From contig NZ_JAUASX010000006.1 in the NCBI RefSeq assembly GCF_030345715.1, positions 62,001-126,000 of the forward strand: a stretch of 64,000 nt of DNA, given 5' to 3'. The stretch comes from Solimonas sp. SE-A11. GTDB taxonomy: Bacteria; Pseudomonadota; Gammaproteobacteria; Nevskiales; Nevskiaceae. This document shows, piece by piece, positions 14,787-26,568 of this stretch. The position numbers were made by a program, and so were the translations under genes. Positions within the stretch are counted from its first letter, which is position 1. Each line of letters begins with the position of its first letter. Under the pieces are notes generated by a model. It was not told the origin of the DNA. It ran no database searches and saw only the letters and a program-made list of their open reading frames with translations.

Positions 14787-17700
14787 ATGCAACAGCATCT
14801 CCCCCTGATCCGCGCCTCCGCGGCCGTGGAGGGCCCCCTGGCCGGCCTGTTCCACCCGGCCGTGGCGGACTGGTTCACCGAAGCCTTCGGCGCTCCCACT
14901 CCGGTACAGCGCCAGGCCTGGGAAGTCACCGCGCGCCACCGCAACGCCCTGATCGCCGCCCCCACCGGCTCCGGAAAGACGCTGGCCGCCTTCCTGGCCG
15001 CGATCAACGATCTGGTCGTGGAGGGCATCGAGCGCGGCCTGGCGGACGAGGTCCATGTCCTCTACGTGTCGCCGCTCAAGGCTCTGTCCAACGACATCCA
15101 GAAGAACCTGCAGGCGCCGCTGGAGGGCATCCGCCAGCGTGTGCGCGCCATGGGCCTGGGCGAGCTGTCGATCCGCGACGCGGTACGCACCGGCGACACG
15201 CCGTCCTTCGAGCGCGAGCGCCAGCGCCGCGCGCCGCCGCACATCCTGGTCACCACCCCGGAGTCGCTGTTCATCCTGCTGTCCTCCGATTCCGGCCGCG
15301 ACATGCTGCGCAACGTCCGCAGCGTGATCGTGGACGAACTGCACGCCATGGCTGGCTCCAAGCGCGGCGCCCACCTGGCCCTGTCGCTGGAGCGCCTGGA
15401 GGCGCTCTGCGCCAAGCCGCCGGTACGCATCGGCCTGTCGGCCACGCAAAAGCCCATCGCCACCATGGCGGAGCTGCTGGTCGGCGGCCGCGACACGCCT
15501 TGCGAGATCATCGACACCGGGCACGTGCGCCAGCGCGACCTGGCGCTGGAGGTACCGCTGTCGCCGCTGACCGCGGTGATGGCCACCGAGGTCTGGGGCG
15601 AGATCTACGACCGCCTCGCCGAGCTGACCCGTGAACACCGCACCACGCTGATCTTCGTCAACCAGCGCCGCATGGCCGAGCGCCTGGCGCGGCACCTGGC
15701 CGAGCGCATCGGCGAGGAGCACGTCACCGCGCACCACGGCAGCCTGGCCAAGGAACACCGCCTGAAGGCCGAGCAGCGCCTCAAGAACGGCCAACTCAAG
15801 GCCCTGGTCGCCACCGCCTCGCTGGAACTGGGCATCGACATCGGCGACGTCGACCTGGTCTGCCAGATCGGCTCACCACGCTCGATCAACGCCTTCCTGC
15901 AGCGGGTTGGCCGCTCCGGTCACGCGGTGCGCGCCACGCCCAAGGGCCGCCTGTTCCCGGTATCGCTGGACGACCTCGCCGAATCCGTGGCACTGCTGGA
16001 TGCCGTGCAGCAGGGCGAGCTGGACCGCATCGGCATCTTCCAGCAGCCGTTGGACGTGCTGGCGCAGCAGGTCGTCGCCGAGGTGGCCAGCCGCGAATGG
16101 GGCCTGGAGGAACTGCATGCACGCCTGCGCCGTGCCCTGCCCTACCGTGCGCTGACGCTGGAAGCCTTCGAGGAACTGGTGCAGATGCTGGCCGATGGCT
16201 ACAGCACGCGCCGTGGCCGCCGCGGCGCATTGCTGCACTACGACGCCGTCAATCGCATGCTGCGCGGCCGCCGCGGCGCCAAGCTCACCGCCGTGACCAA
16301 TGCCGGCGTGATCCCGGACCAGTTCGACTACGACGTGGAGCTGCAGCCCGAGGGCCTGCGCGTCGGCACGCTGAACGAGGACTTCGCCTTCGAAAGCCTG
16401 CCGGGCGACATCGTGCAGCTCGGCAACACCTCCTACCGCATCCTCAAGGTGGAGACCGGTCGCGTCATCGTGGAGGACGCCAAGGGCCAGCCGCCCAGCA
16501 TGCCCTTCTGGTTCGGAGAGGGCCTGGGCCGCAGCGAGGAGCTGTCGCTGGCGGTCTCGCGCCTGCGCGCCAATGCCGACCGCATACTGGGCGAGGGCAG
16601 CGTCGAGGACTGCCGCGACTGGCTGGTGCGCGACTACGCGCTGGGCCCGCCCGCGGCACTGCAACTGGCCAACTACTACGCCGCCGCGCGTATCGCCCTG
16701 GGCCTGCTGCCGACGCGCGAGCACATCGTCTTCGAGCGCTTCTTCGACGAGGTCGGCGATACCCACCTGGTGATCCACGCCCCGCTGGGCTCGCGCATCA
16801 TGCGCGCATGGGGCCTGGCCCTGCGCAAGAGCTTCTGCCGCCAGTTCAACTTCGAGCTGCAGGCCGCGGCGCTGGACGATTCGCTGGTGCTGTCGCTGGG
16901 CCCCACGCACAGCTTCCCGCTGGAGGACGTGAAGGGCTTCCTGCACGCCAACACGGCTCAAGAGAAGCTGGTGCAGGCGGTGCTGCAGGCACCGATGTTC
17001 GGCACGCGCTGGCGCTGGGCGGCCAGCACCGCGCTGGCGGTGGCGCGCAACCGCAACGGCAAGCGCGTGCCGCCGCAGTTCCAGCGCAGCGATGCCGAGG
17101 ACCTGCTGACCCATGCCTTTCCCGACGCCGTCGCCTGCCAGGACAACCTGCCGGGCGACCGCGAGATGCCGGACCACCCGCTGGTGCATCAGGCCATGTC
17201 GGACTGCCTGCACGAAGTCATGGACGTGGACGGCATGGTGGCCCTGCTGCGGCGCATCGAGACCGGCACGGTGAACGTGGTCTGCCGCGATCTCACCGCG
17301 CCCTCGCCGCTGTCTGAATCCATACTCACCGCCAAGCCCTACGCCTTCCTCGACGACGGCGCCGCCGAAGAGCGGCGCACGCTGGCGGTGAAGACGCGCG
17401 GCGTCTTCGAGCCGGAGACCGCCGCCGACCTCGGCCGCCTGGACCCGGCGGCGATCGAGCAGGTTCGCGGCGAAATGCGCCCCTCGGCGATCAACGCGGA
17501 CGAACTGGCCGATGCGCTGGTGGTGCATGGCTTCCTCACCGCGGCCGAGCTGCGCGACATGGACGCGACGAATTGGGCCGGGGAGTTGATGAAGCAGCGC
17601 CGCGTGGCGCGGCTGCTGCATCGCGACGACATCCTCTGGGCCGCCGCCGAGCGACTGCCCGAGCTGCGAGCCGTCCTGCCGCAGGCGCGCGTGGAGGGCG

Positions 17701-19115
17701 ATGCACCGGCACTGTCCGCACCACCCGATCCCGACCAGGCGCTGCACGAACTGACCCGCAGCCGTCTCGAGGCGGTCGGCCCCGTCACCGCCGCGGAACT
17801 GGGCGCGCCACTGGGCCTGTCGGCCGGCACCATGGCCATTCCGCTCGCCGCGCTGGAGGCCGAAGGCTACGTCATGCGCGGCGATTTCAGCGGCGCCGGC
17901 GAGGAGCAATGGTGCGAGCGCCGCCGCCTGGCACGCATCCACCGCCACACGCGGGACAAGCGCCGCGCCGAGATCCAGCCCGTGTCGCCAGCGGCCTTCA
18001 TGCGCTTCCTGTTCGACTGGCAGGGCCTGGCCGGCGGCGAGCGCCGCGAGGGTGCCACCGCGCTGGGCCTAGTGCTGAGTCAGCTCGAAGGCTTCCCGGC
18101 AGCAGCGGCGGCCTGGGAGTCCGAACTGCTGCCCGCGCGCCTGCATCACTACGAGCCTGCCTGGCTGGACCAGCTCTGCGCCACCGGCCGCAGCATCTGG
18201 CAACGCCTGCCCCATGGCGACGGCAGCGCGCGCAAGGCCGCGCCGGTACGCGCCACGCCGATCGTGCTGCTGCCGCGCGAGCAGGCGGCGCACTGGCAGG
18301 CCGCAGCCGACCACGATCCCGATCTCTCCGGCGCCGCGCATGCGGTGCTGGACGCACTGCGCTCACACGGTGCCTCCTTCTTCGTGGAACTGGTGGCCGA
18401 CTCTGGCCAGTTGCGCAGCCAGGTGGAACAGGCGCTGGGCGAACTGATGAGCCATGGCCTGGTCACTTCCGACGGCTTCGCCGGCCTGCGCGCGCTGATC
18501 GCGCCGGCTGAGATGAAGGCGCGGCGCCTGCGCCGCGGCGGGCTGCAGGCCGCCTTCGCTAACCTCGAGGGCGCCGGCCGCTGGTCGCTGGTGCGGCCCA
18601 GGCGCGCCGCGGAAGCGCCGGAGCCGGCCGCGCGCACCGAGCATGTCGCGCGCACGCTGCTGCGCCGCTACGGCGTGGTGTTCCGCAAGCTGGTGGAGCG
18701 CGAGCCCTCGCTGCCGCCCTGGCGCGAGCTGTTCTACGTGCTGCGCCGGCTGGAGGCGCGCGGCGAGGTCCGTGGCGGCCGTTTCGTCAGCGGTTTCTCC
18801 GGCGAGCAGTTCGCTCTGCCGGAGGCGGCCGGCAGCCTGCGCCGCCACCGCGAGGACGCCGACGCCGCACTGGTCACGATCTCCGCCTGCGATCCGCTGA
18901 ACCTCACCGGCATCCTGCTGCCGGGCGAGCGCGTGCCCGCCACGCCCGGCAACCGCGTGCTGTTCCGCGGCGGCGTACCGGTGGCCAGCCGCGTCGGCGG
19001 CGAGACGCGCTACCTGGTGCAGGGCGACATCGGGCTGCAGGGCGAGTGGAAGAGCCGCTTGGTGCGGCGCGCCAACCGCGGCAATGACCCTGCGGCTATC
19101 GAAAGTACAGGCTGA
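14787..19115 (+). CDS. lhr: Large superfamily 2 helicase Lhr
   Basis: A 1442-residue Lhr, close to the usual length of about 1500 for the long form. Seen: Walker A APTGSGKT (58-65), YVSPLKALSNDIQ (motif Ia), TTPESLF, DELH (motif II), LSATQ (motif III), then helicase C with VATASLELGIDIGDVD and QRVGRSGH. The Lhr core winged-helix region and a long C-terminal extension follow; a DEFDYDVEL-like beta segment lies near 515. Lhr-type enzymes are ATP-dependent 3'-5' helicases linked to DNA repair. It is a single gene with no operon partners; the antisense strand shows long open frames only because of base composition. Confidence 0.95.
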   Translation: MQQHLPLIRASAAVEGPLAGLFHPAVADWFTEAFGAPTPVQRQAWEVTARHRNALIAAPTGSGKTLAAFLAAINDLVVEGIERGLADEVHVLYVSPLKALSNDIQKNLQAPLEGIRQRVRAMGLGELSIRDAVRTGDTPSFERERQRRAPPHILVTTPESLFILLSSDSGRDMLRNVRSVIVDELHAMAGSKRGAHLALSLERLEALCAKPPVRIGLSATQKPIATMAELLVGGRDTPCEIIDTGHVRQRDLALEVPLSPLTAVMATEVWGEIYDRLAELTREHRTTLIFVNQRRMAERLARHLAERIGEEHVTAHHGSLAKEHRLKAEQRLKNGQLKALVATASLELGIDIGDVDLVCQIGSPRSINAFLQRVGRSGHAVRATPKGRLFPVSLDDLAESVALLDAVQQGELDRIGIFQQPLDVLAQQVVAEVASREWGLEELHARLRRALPYRALTLEAFEELVQMLADGYSTRRGRRGALLHYDAVNRMLRGRRGAKLTAVTNAGVIPDQFDYDVELQPEGLRVGTLNEDFAFESLPGDIVQLGNTSYRILKVETGRVIVEDAKGQPPSMPFWFGEGLGRSEELSLAVSRLRANADRILGEGSVEDCRDWLVRDYALGPPAALQLANYYAAARIALGLLPTREHIVFERFFDEVGDTHLVIHAPLGSRIMRAWGLALRKSFCRQFNFELQAAALDDSLVLSLGPTHSFPLEDVKGFLHANTAQEKLVQAVLQAPMFGTRWRWAASTALAVARNRNGKRVPPQFQRSDAEDLLTHAFPDAVACQDNLPGDREMPDHPLVHQAMSDCLHEVMDVDGMVALLRRIETGTVNVVCRDLTAPSPLSESILTAKPYAFLDDGAAEERRTLAVKTRGVFEPETAADLGRLDPAAIEQVRGEMRPSAINADELADALVVHGFLTAAELRDMDATNWAGELMKQRRVARLLHRDDILWAAAERLPELRAVLPQARVEGDAPALSAPPDPDQALHELTRSRLEAVGPVTAAELGAPLGLSAGTMAIPLAALEAEGYVMRGDFSGAGEEQWCERRRLARIHRHTRDKRRAEIQPVSPAAFMRFLFDWQGLAGGERREGATALGLVLSQLEGFPAAAAAWESELLPARLHHYEPAWLDQLCATGRSIWQRLPHGDGSARKAAPVRATPIVLLPREQAAHWQAAADHDPDLSGAAHAVLDALRSHGASFFVELVADSGQLRSQVEQALGELMSHGLVTSDGFAGLRALIAPAEMKARRLRRGGLQAAFANLEGAGRWSLVRPRRAAEAPEPAARTEHVARTLLRRYGVVFRKLVEREPSLPPWRELFYVLRRLEARGEVRGGRFVSGFSGEQFALPEAAGSLRRHREDADAALVTISACDPLNLTGILLPGERVPATPGNRVLFRGGVPVASRVGGETRYLVQGDIGLQGEWKSRLVRRANRGNDPAAIESTG

Positions 19116-19135
19116 GTTCCGCCACCCGATCCAAT

Positions 19136-19161
19136 TCCCTCTCCAGCCAGCGGGAGGGGGA
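19136..19161. repeat. Second copy of the CCCTCTCC/GCGGGAGGGGG intergenic repeat
   Basis: TCCCTCTCC-AGCCA-GCGGGAGGGGGA resembles the element at 6249-6273 read on the opposite strand. It lies between convergent lhr and the phospholipase-like gene and can form a hairpin. Likely dispersed repeat doubling as a termination or mRNA-stability element. Confidence 0.45.
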
Positions 19162-19192
19162 TTGCTCATGCGGCGAATTTCCGCGGCGCGAC

Positions 19193-20491
19193 TTACGGCT
19201 GCGCAGCCGCTGTCACGAAGCTGAAGCTGTAGGGGCGCTCCAGCGCGACGCCCCGGTAATCCTTGGCCTTGGTCGTCACCACCGCGGTATAGCGCTCGTT
19301 GGCGCGCAGCGGCTCCTGCAGGCGCAGCTTCACGGCATTGGCGTACTCCCGCTGCCAGCTGCCCGCTTCCACTTCGCCCTTCACGCGGCGGCCTTTTTCG
19401 TCGAACAGGCAGAAGGTGCCCGGCAGCTCCAGGCTTGGCGCGTCCATGCTGCTGCTGAAGAACACGTGCAGCCAGCGGTTCTCGGTCCAGGACTCGCGCG
19501 CCGGCTCCATCACCACATTCAGGGCGCCATGGCCTGGGTAACTGCCGATCACCGCCGGCGGCAGGGGCTTGGCCGGATCGCCGGTCAGCAGGTCCCAGAG
19601 CTGGCGGTACATGCCGGCCACCGCGTAGCCGCTCTGCACCACGCCACCCGGCGCGGTGTAGTAGTTGGCCGCGGCCCAGGGCATCTGCAGGCGCATGCGC
19701 GTCACCTCCAGCGGCGCGGCCAGGCTCTCGGCCTGCACCAGCACGCGCGTGAACAGGCTGCCGCGCTCGATCGCCAGGGCGTTGACGCCCTGGTCCGGCC
19801 GGTTGCGCTTGTACACCTCCACCAGGTCCGCCGTCGGCGGGAACACCAGCGCCGGCGCGTTCAATACCAGGCGGCGCTCGGCGATGTTGACCATGTCCAT
19901 CGCGTACTCGATGGCGTTCATCGGCGTGGCGCCGTAGATCTGCTTCAGCGGATCGAGCACCGTCGGCGGCAGCTGCGGCACGAGTTGGCCGATCCACTCC
20001 ACCGAGTTCGGCGTCTCGCCGCGGTTGCGCACCTCGGGCTCGAACTGCGCGTCCCAGGTCTGGTCGGTGAGGCCGTGCGCGGCATTGCCGAAGGCGAAGG
20101 CGATCAGGTGGCCGCAGCGGTCGGTCAGCAGGTTCAGGTCGATCAGCCCCAGCGGCGGACGCCGCAGGATCGCGGTGCGTACCTCGCCGCTGCAGCCGGT
20201 CTCGCGCAGGTACTGCACGAACTGGATCGTGAAGTCGCCCCAGTGCGCGCGTTCGGCCATGTCGCGGTCCGCCGCCACCAGCGCGCCGGAGCCGTAGCCG
20301 CCGTCCGGGAAGATCGCGCCGGCGATCAGCGCCGGGCGATGCGCGGTGAGGATGGTCTTGAGCGCGCCGTCCTCCAGCGCATCACGGCCGAAATCGGCCA
20401 TGGCGGCATGGGTGGCCATGCCGGCGGCCTGAGCCAGGCCGGCGGAGAGAGACAGGAGCAGGGCAGCGATCAGGCGCATCGGAATCTTCAT
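19193..20491 (-). CDS. Secreted zinc-dependent phospholipase C-like protein with C-terminal Ig-like domain
   Basis: A 432-residue protein with a Sec signal peptide ending near AQAAG. The mature N-terminus has conserved His/Asp features of the zinc-PLC/S1-P1 fold: THAAMADFG, AGAIFPDGGYG, AHWGDFTIQFVQYL, and FAFGNAAHGLTDQTWD, whose HxxxD pattern suits metal binding. The last about 100 residues look like a beta-sandwich (SSSMDAPSLELPGTF, YTAVVTTKAKDYRG), typical of bacterial Ig-like Big_5 domains. It probably acts in the periplasm or outside the cell. The start overlaps the stop of a small lipoprotein gene. Confidence 0.72.
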   Translation of the reverse strand: MKIPMRLIAALLLSLSAGLAQAAGMATHAAMADFGRDALEDGALKTILTAHRPALIAGAIFPDGGYGSGALVAADRDMAERAHWGDFTIQFVQYLRETGCSGEVRTAILRRPPLGLIDLNLLTDRCGHLIAFAFGNAAHGLTDQTWDAQFEPEVRNRGETPNSVEWIGQLVPQLPPTVLDPLKQIYGATPMNAIEYAMDMVNIAERRLVLNAPALVFPPTADLVEVYKRNRPDQGVNALAIERGSLFTRVLVQAESLAAPLEVTRMRLQMPWAAANYYTAPGGVVQSGYAVAGMYRQLWDLLTGDPAKPLPPAVIGSYPGHGALNVVMEPARESWTENRWLHVFFSSSMDAPSLELPGTFCLFDEKGRRVKGEVEAGSWQREYANAVKLRLQEPLRANERYTAVVTTKAKDYRGVALERPYSFSFVTAAAQP

Positions 20492-20655
20492 TCGGTGGAT
20501 TTGCAGCAGCCGTCTTCCAGCAGCCGCACGCGCTCCAGTTCGGCGCGTGCCGCGGCGTCCGCGTCACCGCCAGAGGAGGCAGCACCGGGAGCATCGGAGG
20601 AGTGGCAGGCGGCCAGCAGGGCCGCCACCAGGAACAGGGTGGCGAGACGGATCAT
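20488..20655 (-). CDS. Small lipoprotein (55 residues)
   Basis: Starts at ATG 20655. The signal sequence MIRLATLFLVAALLAAC ends in a good lipobox (LAAC, Cys17). The mature peptide is only about 39 residues, Ser/Ala/Asp-rich, then a short charged helix with a CC pair near the end (LLEDGCCKSTE). The stop overlaps the start of the phospholipase-like gene (ATGA), so the two are coupled. It may tether or assist the secreted enzyme; unproved. Confidence 0.7.
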   Translation of the reverse strand: MIRLATLFLVAALLAACHSSDAPGAASSGGDADAAARAELERVRLLEDGCCKSTE

Positions 20656-20801
20656 CGGCGCAGTGTGGAATCGGCGGGTGTCGCGAGGATGACGGCGGCC
20701 CCGCCAGGCCGTCATTGGGAAAGATGGCTCTCTCCCGGCGCCTGTCGTCGTTCTCGAACGACCTTCCATCTGCCCCGCCAGTCAGTAGCGCACAGGACCA
20801 T

Positions 20802-20818
20802 TGTAAGTTTTGTCCTAC
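20802..20818 (+). promoter_or_regulatory. 17-bp element shared by two paralogous promoters, copy A
   Basis: TGTAAGTTTTGTCCTAC lies 23 bp before ATG 20842. A 13-of-17 match lies 25 bp before the paralogue at 27545-28465. The common core is TGTAA-N2-TTT-N2-CCTAC. With flanks, this copy also reads as the inverted repeat TTGTA-N10-TACAA. Likely a common operator or promoter element. Confidence 0.5.
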
Positions 20819-20841
20819 AACATCAAGAAGAGACGGCTTAC

Positions 20842-21819
20842 ATGTCAGCCCAACCCCTCAGGACCCGCAGGATCACCTGCATCGGTTTCGACTGGCGCGC
20901 GGAGGTCTCCCTCAAGGAAACCCTGGCGCTGCTCCGCGGCAAGACCCGCGAGCCCTGGCAGTACACCGACGAGCTGACCGCCGACGTGGTGGTCTACGAG
21001 ACCCACAACGCCCTGGCGCAGGCCATGGTGCGGCGCTGCGCCACCGAAGGCACAGGCCGCGTGTTCTTCCCCTCCTCCAGCGAGGACGACAGCGTCCTGA
21101 CGCTGCGCTACCCCTTCGGCGCCAGCCGCCTGGTGTCCTGCCTCGACAGCGCCTCGCTGCAGCTGCAGGGCCGCCAGGCCGCCACCGAGCACGTCGAGGC
21201 GCCGAGCCTGTGCCAGCGCCTGGACGACGCGCTGCGCACCCCCGGCACGCTGGCCGTGGCGATCCGCGCCGGCGGCCAGCAGGGCTGGCTGAGCCTGCCG
21301 GAGCGCGAGCTGCACTGGTCTCAGCCGCTGGGCGTGGAAGAGATCGCCGAACTGCTGTCCGGTGAAGTTGAAGTGGAAGCGCTGGGCCCCACCGAGGGCG
21401 CCGCACTGCGCCGACTGGAATCCGCCGCGCGCCACCCCGCGCCGGCCGAAGGCCTGCTCTGGGCCATCGGCATCGCACGCTCCAAGGGCTCGCTGCTGTC
21501 GCGCCTGGACATCGCCCGCCCCTGCCGCCTGCGCCGCTGGCCGGACTTCGGCGCCATCGGCCGCCGCAGCCTCGACATCCGCTGCGCCTCGCTGCTGACG
21601 CAGCGCGAGATGGCACCGTCTCACCTGGCGATGATGGCCGGCATCCCGCTGGGCGTGATGGGCAACTTCCTCAATGCCTGCGCGCTGGTCGGCGTGCTGG
21701 AGACCGGCAAGACCCTGCCGGCGGCGGCAAGCGCTCCGCAGGCGGCCGCGCTGCCACAGGAATCGGGCCTGGGCAGCATGCTGCGTCGCATCCGCACGGC
21801 ACTGGCCCTGGGTCACTGA
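20842..21819 (+). CDS. Uncharacterised protein heading an MglA/roadblock operon
   Basis: A 325-residue soluble protein. The first about 110 residues look like a receiver- or Rossmann-like fold (ITCIGFDWRAEVSLKETLALLRGKTREPW, DVVVYE) without phosphorylation residues. The C-terminal about 110 residues are helical and winged-helix-like (LLSRLDIARPCRLRRWPDFGAIGRR, MAGIPLGVMGNFLNACALVGVL). A paralogue with the same architecture is at 27545-28465. One base separates its stop from the GTPase start at 21821, so the four genes to 23151 form one operon. Function unknown; a GTPase effector or DNA-binding regulator is possible. Confidence 0.7.
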   Translation: MSAQPLRTRRITCIGFDWRAEVSLKETLALLRGKTREPWQYTDELTADVVVYETHNALAQAMVRRCATEGTGRVFFPSSSEDDSVLTLRYPFGASRLVSCLDSASLQLQGRQAATEHVEAPSLCQRLDDALRTPGTLAVAIRAGGQQGWLSLPERELHWSQPLGVEEIAELLSGEVEVEALGPTEGAALRRLESAARHPAPAEGLLWAIGIARSKGSLLSRLDIARPCRLRRWPDFGAIGRRSLDIRCASLLTQREMAPSHLAMMAGIPLGVMGNFLNACALVGVLETGKTLPAAASAPQAAALPQESGLGSMLRRIRTALALGH

Positions 21820-21820
21820 C

Positions 21821-22372
21821 GTGCGCGAGTACAAGCTGCTGTTCGCCGGACCGATGGGCGCCGGCAAGACCACCGCGATCTCCGCCATCAGCGATGCCGC
21901 GCCGGTGCGCACCGAGGCGCTCAACAGCGACCGCGCGCAGCACCAGAAGGAGACCACCACGGTGGGCTTCGACTACGGCGAGATCGCGCTGGAAGGTGGT
22001 GATCGCCTGCGCCTCTACGGCATGCCGGGACAGGACCGCTTCGACTTCATGTGGCGCGTCGCCAGCGAAGGCGCGCTGGGCGTGGTGCTGCTGGCCGACA
22101 ACTCGCGACCCGATCCGCTGGCCGACCTGGCGCTCTACCTGGAGTCCTTCCGCGGCATGGCAGAACGCGGCGCCATGGTGATCGGCATCGGCCGCCTGGG
22201 CTCAGGCCACACCAGCGTCGAGTCCTACACCGCCTGGCTGGCCGGGCAGGGACTGTCGCTGCCGGTGTTCACGGTCGATGTGCGCCGTCGCGACGACGTG
22301 CTGCTGCTGCTCGACGCCCTGCTCTACCAGATCGAGGCCGCCCGGATGCTGGCGGAGGCTCCCCATGTTTGA
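21821..22372 (+). CDS. MglA-like small GTPase lacking a canonical G4 motif
   Basis: A 183-residue Ras-like P-loop protein of the MglA/COG2229 type. Seen: G1 GPMGAGKT (Lys16), switch region KETTTVGFDYGE with the conserved Thr, and G3 as GMPGQDRF in place of DTAGQ. The usual G4 NKxD is absent; the equivalent strand reads VIGIGRLGSG. Guanine specificity may therefore be altered. Start is GTG 21821, one base after the preceding stop. Two roadblock/LC7 genes follow. Roadblock proteins act as GAPs or partners of MglA in polarity systems, so this is a complete GTPase-plus-partner module. Confidence 0.88.
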   Translation: MREYKLLFAGPMGAGKTTAISAISDAAPVRTEALNSDRAQHQKETTTVGFDYGEIALEGGDRLRLYGMPGQDRFDFMWRVASEGALGVVLLADNSRPDPLADLALYLESFRGMAERGAMVIGIGRLGSGHTSVESYTAWLAGQGLSLPVFTVDVRRRDDVLLLLDALLYQIEAARMLAEAPHV

Positions 22373-22760
22373 TGAAGCCGCTGCAGGCCCGACACCGGCG
22401 CACTTCGGCCCCGCACTCGACAAACTGCTGGCCACGGTGCCGGCACTGACCGGCGCCGTGCTGTCGCGCAGCGACGGCTTCGAAGTGCTGAGCCGCACCC
22501 GCGCCGAAGTGCCGGTGTCGCGCCTGTCGGCCCTGTCCAGCTCGATGGTGGCACTGAGCCAGGCGGCGCTGCGCGAGGTCGGCATGCATGGTGGTGGCGG
22601 CAGCGTCCTGGTGGAAGGCCAGGACGGCAAGCTGCTGCTGCTGGAAGTGCCGCTGCGCGGCCAGCCCATGGTGCTCGCCGCCATCGGCGGCGCCGACCTG
22701 GTCACCGGAACCCTGTTATGGGCAGCACGCGACTGCGTGCGGCAACTGATACAACCCTGA
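22365..22760 (+). CDS. Roadblock/LC7-family protein 1
   Basis: A 131-residue roadblock-like protein: LDKLLATVPALTGAVLSRSDGFEVLSR, then VALSQAALREVGMHGGGGSVLVEGQDGKLLLLEVPLRG and a C-terminal helix. This is the alpha-beta-beta-alpha-beta-beta-beta-alpha order of MglB-type proteins. It overlaps the GTPase gene by 8 bp, indicating coupled translation and probably a direct complex. Start ATG 22365. Confidence 0.85.
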   Translation: MFDEAAAGPTPAHFGPALDKLLATVPALTGAVLSRSDGFEVLSRTRAEVPVSRLSALSSSMVALSQAALREVGMHGGGGSVLVEGQDGKLLLLEVPLRGQPMVLAAIGGADLVTGTLLWAARDCVRQLIQP

Positions 22761-22791
22761 AACCCCCACCCAAAAAACGGAGCACAACAAG

Positions 22792-23151
22792 ATGAGCAAC
22801 CTTCAAGCGTCCCTCGACAGCTTCCTGACCCTCGACGGCGGCCTGTGCAGCGCCCTGGTCGACGCCAACAGCGGCATGATGCTGGGCCAGTCCGGCAGCG
22901 GCGTGGACCTGGAACTGGCGGCCGCCGGCAACACCGAGGTGGTGCGCGCCAAGCTCAAGACCATGAACTCGCTGAAGCTCAACGACACGATCGAGGACAT
23001 CCTGATCACGCTGGGCAAGCAGTACCACATCATCCGCCCGGTGGCGTCCAAGCCCGGGCTGTTCTTCTACGTGGTGCTGGACAAGACCAAGTCGAACCTG
23101 GCGATGGCCCGCCGCAAGGTGCAGGACGTGGAAGCCGCGCTCAGCATCTGA
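22792..23151 (+). CDS. Roadblock/LC7-family protein 2
   Basis: A 119-residue protein with the same fold: LDSFLTLDGGLCSALVDANSGMMLGQ, EVVRAKLKTMNSLKLNDTIEDILITLGKQYHIIRPV, and a C-terminal helix LAMARRKVQDVEAAL. It differs enough from the first copy to suggest a heteromeric pairing. It ends the operon; a terminator follows 20 bp later. Confidence 0.82.
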   Translation: MSNLQASLDSFLTLDGGLCSALVDANSGMMLGQSGSGVDLELAAAGNTEVVRAKLKTMNSLKLNDTIEDILITLGKQYHIIRPVASKPGLFFYVVLDKTKSNLAMARRKVQDVEAALSI

Positions 23152-23170
23152 GCGTTGCAGCGTTTGGAAA

Positions 23171-23200
23171 AAGGGCCTGGCTCGCGCAGGCCCTTCTTTC
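23171..23200. terminator. Bidirectional rho-independent terminator
   Basis: A 9-bp stem AAGGGCCTG/CAGGCCCTT with T-rich sequence after it on the plus strand and A-rich sequence before it (T-rich on the minus strand). It serves the roadblock operon and the convergent DUF748 gene. Confidence 0.8.
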
Positions 23201-23202
23201 GT

Positions 23203-26352
<3,150 letters not shown>

Positions 26353-26568
26353 CGACACGATAGGACATGCGCCCGGCAGGGGCAAGGCAAGTCCTTGTCC
26401 CTTCAGGCAGAGTCTGTGGTTTCTACTGGTCCCGCGCAGGATCGCGCGGCCCGGCGCAATGGGCCGGATTTCCCAGGAGCGGCTTGGTCGTGCCCCAGGC
26501 CTGCCGGCTATGCTGCGGCCTGCACGCGCCCATCCCGGCGGCGACAGTGCAAAAAACCAGGAGGAAGA
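26353..26568. promoter_or_regulatory. Divergent spacer between thiC leader and BASS gene
   Basis: No gene is seen in this 216-bp spacer. TATGCT (26508-26513) could be a -10 box for the plus-strand transporter, and AGGAGGAAG (26559-26567) is its ribosome-binding site. The thiC promoter should lie at the low end of this stretch. No operator recognised. Confidence 0.35.

Noticed and set aside
15873-17948. A 691-codon minus-strand frame inside lhr
   Set aside because: Antisense shadow of a conserved helicase with no recognisable motif.
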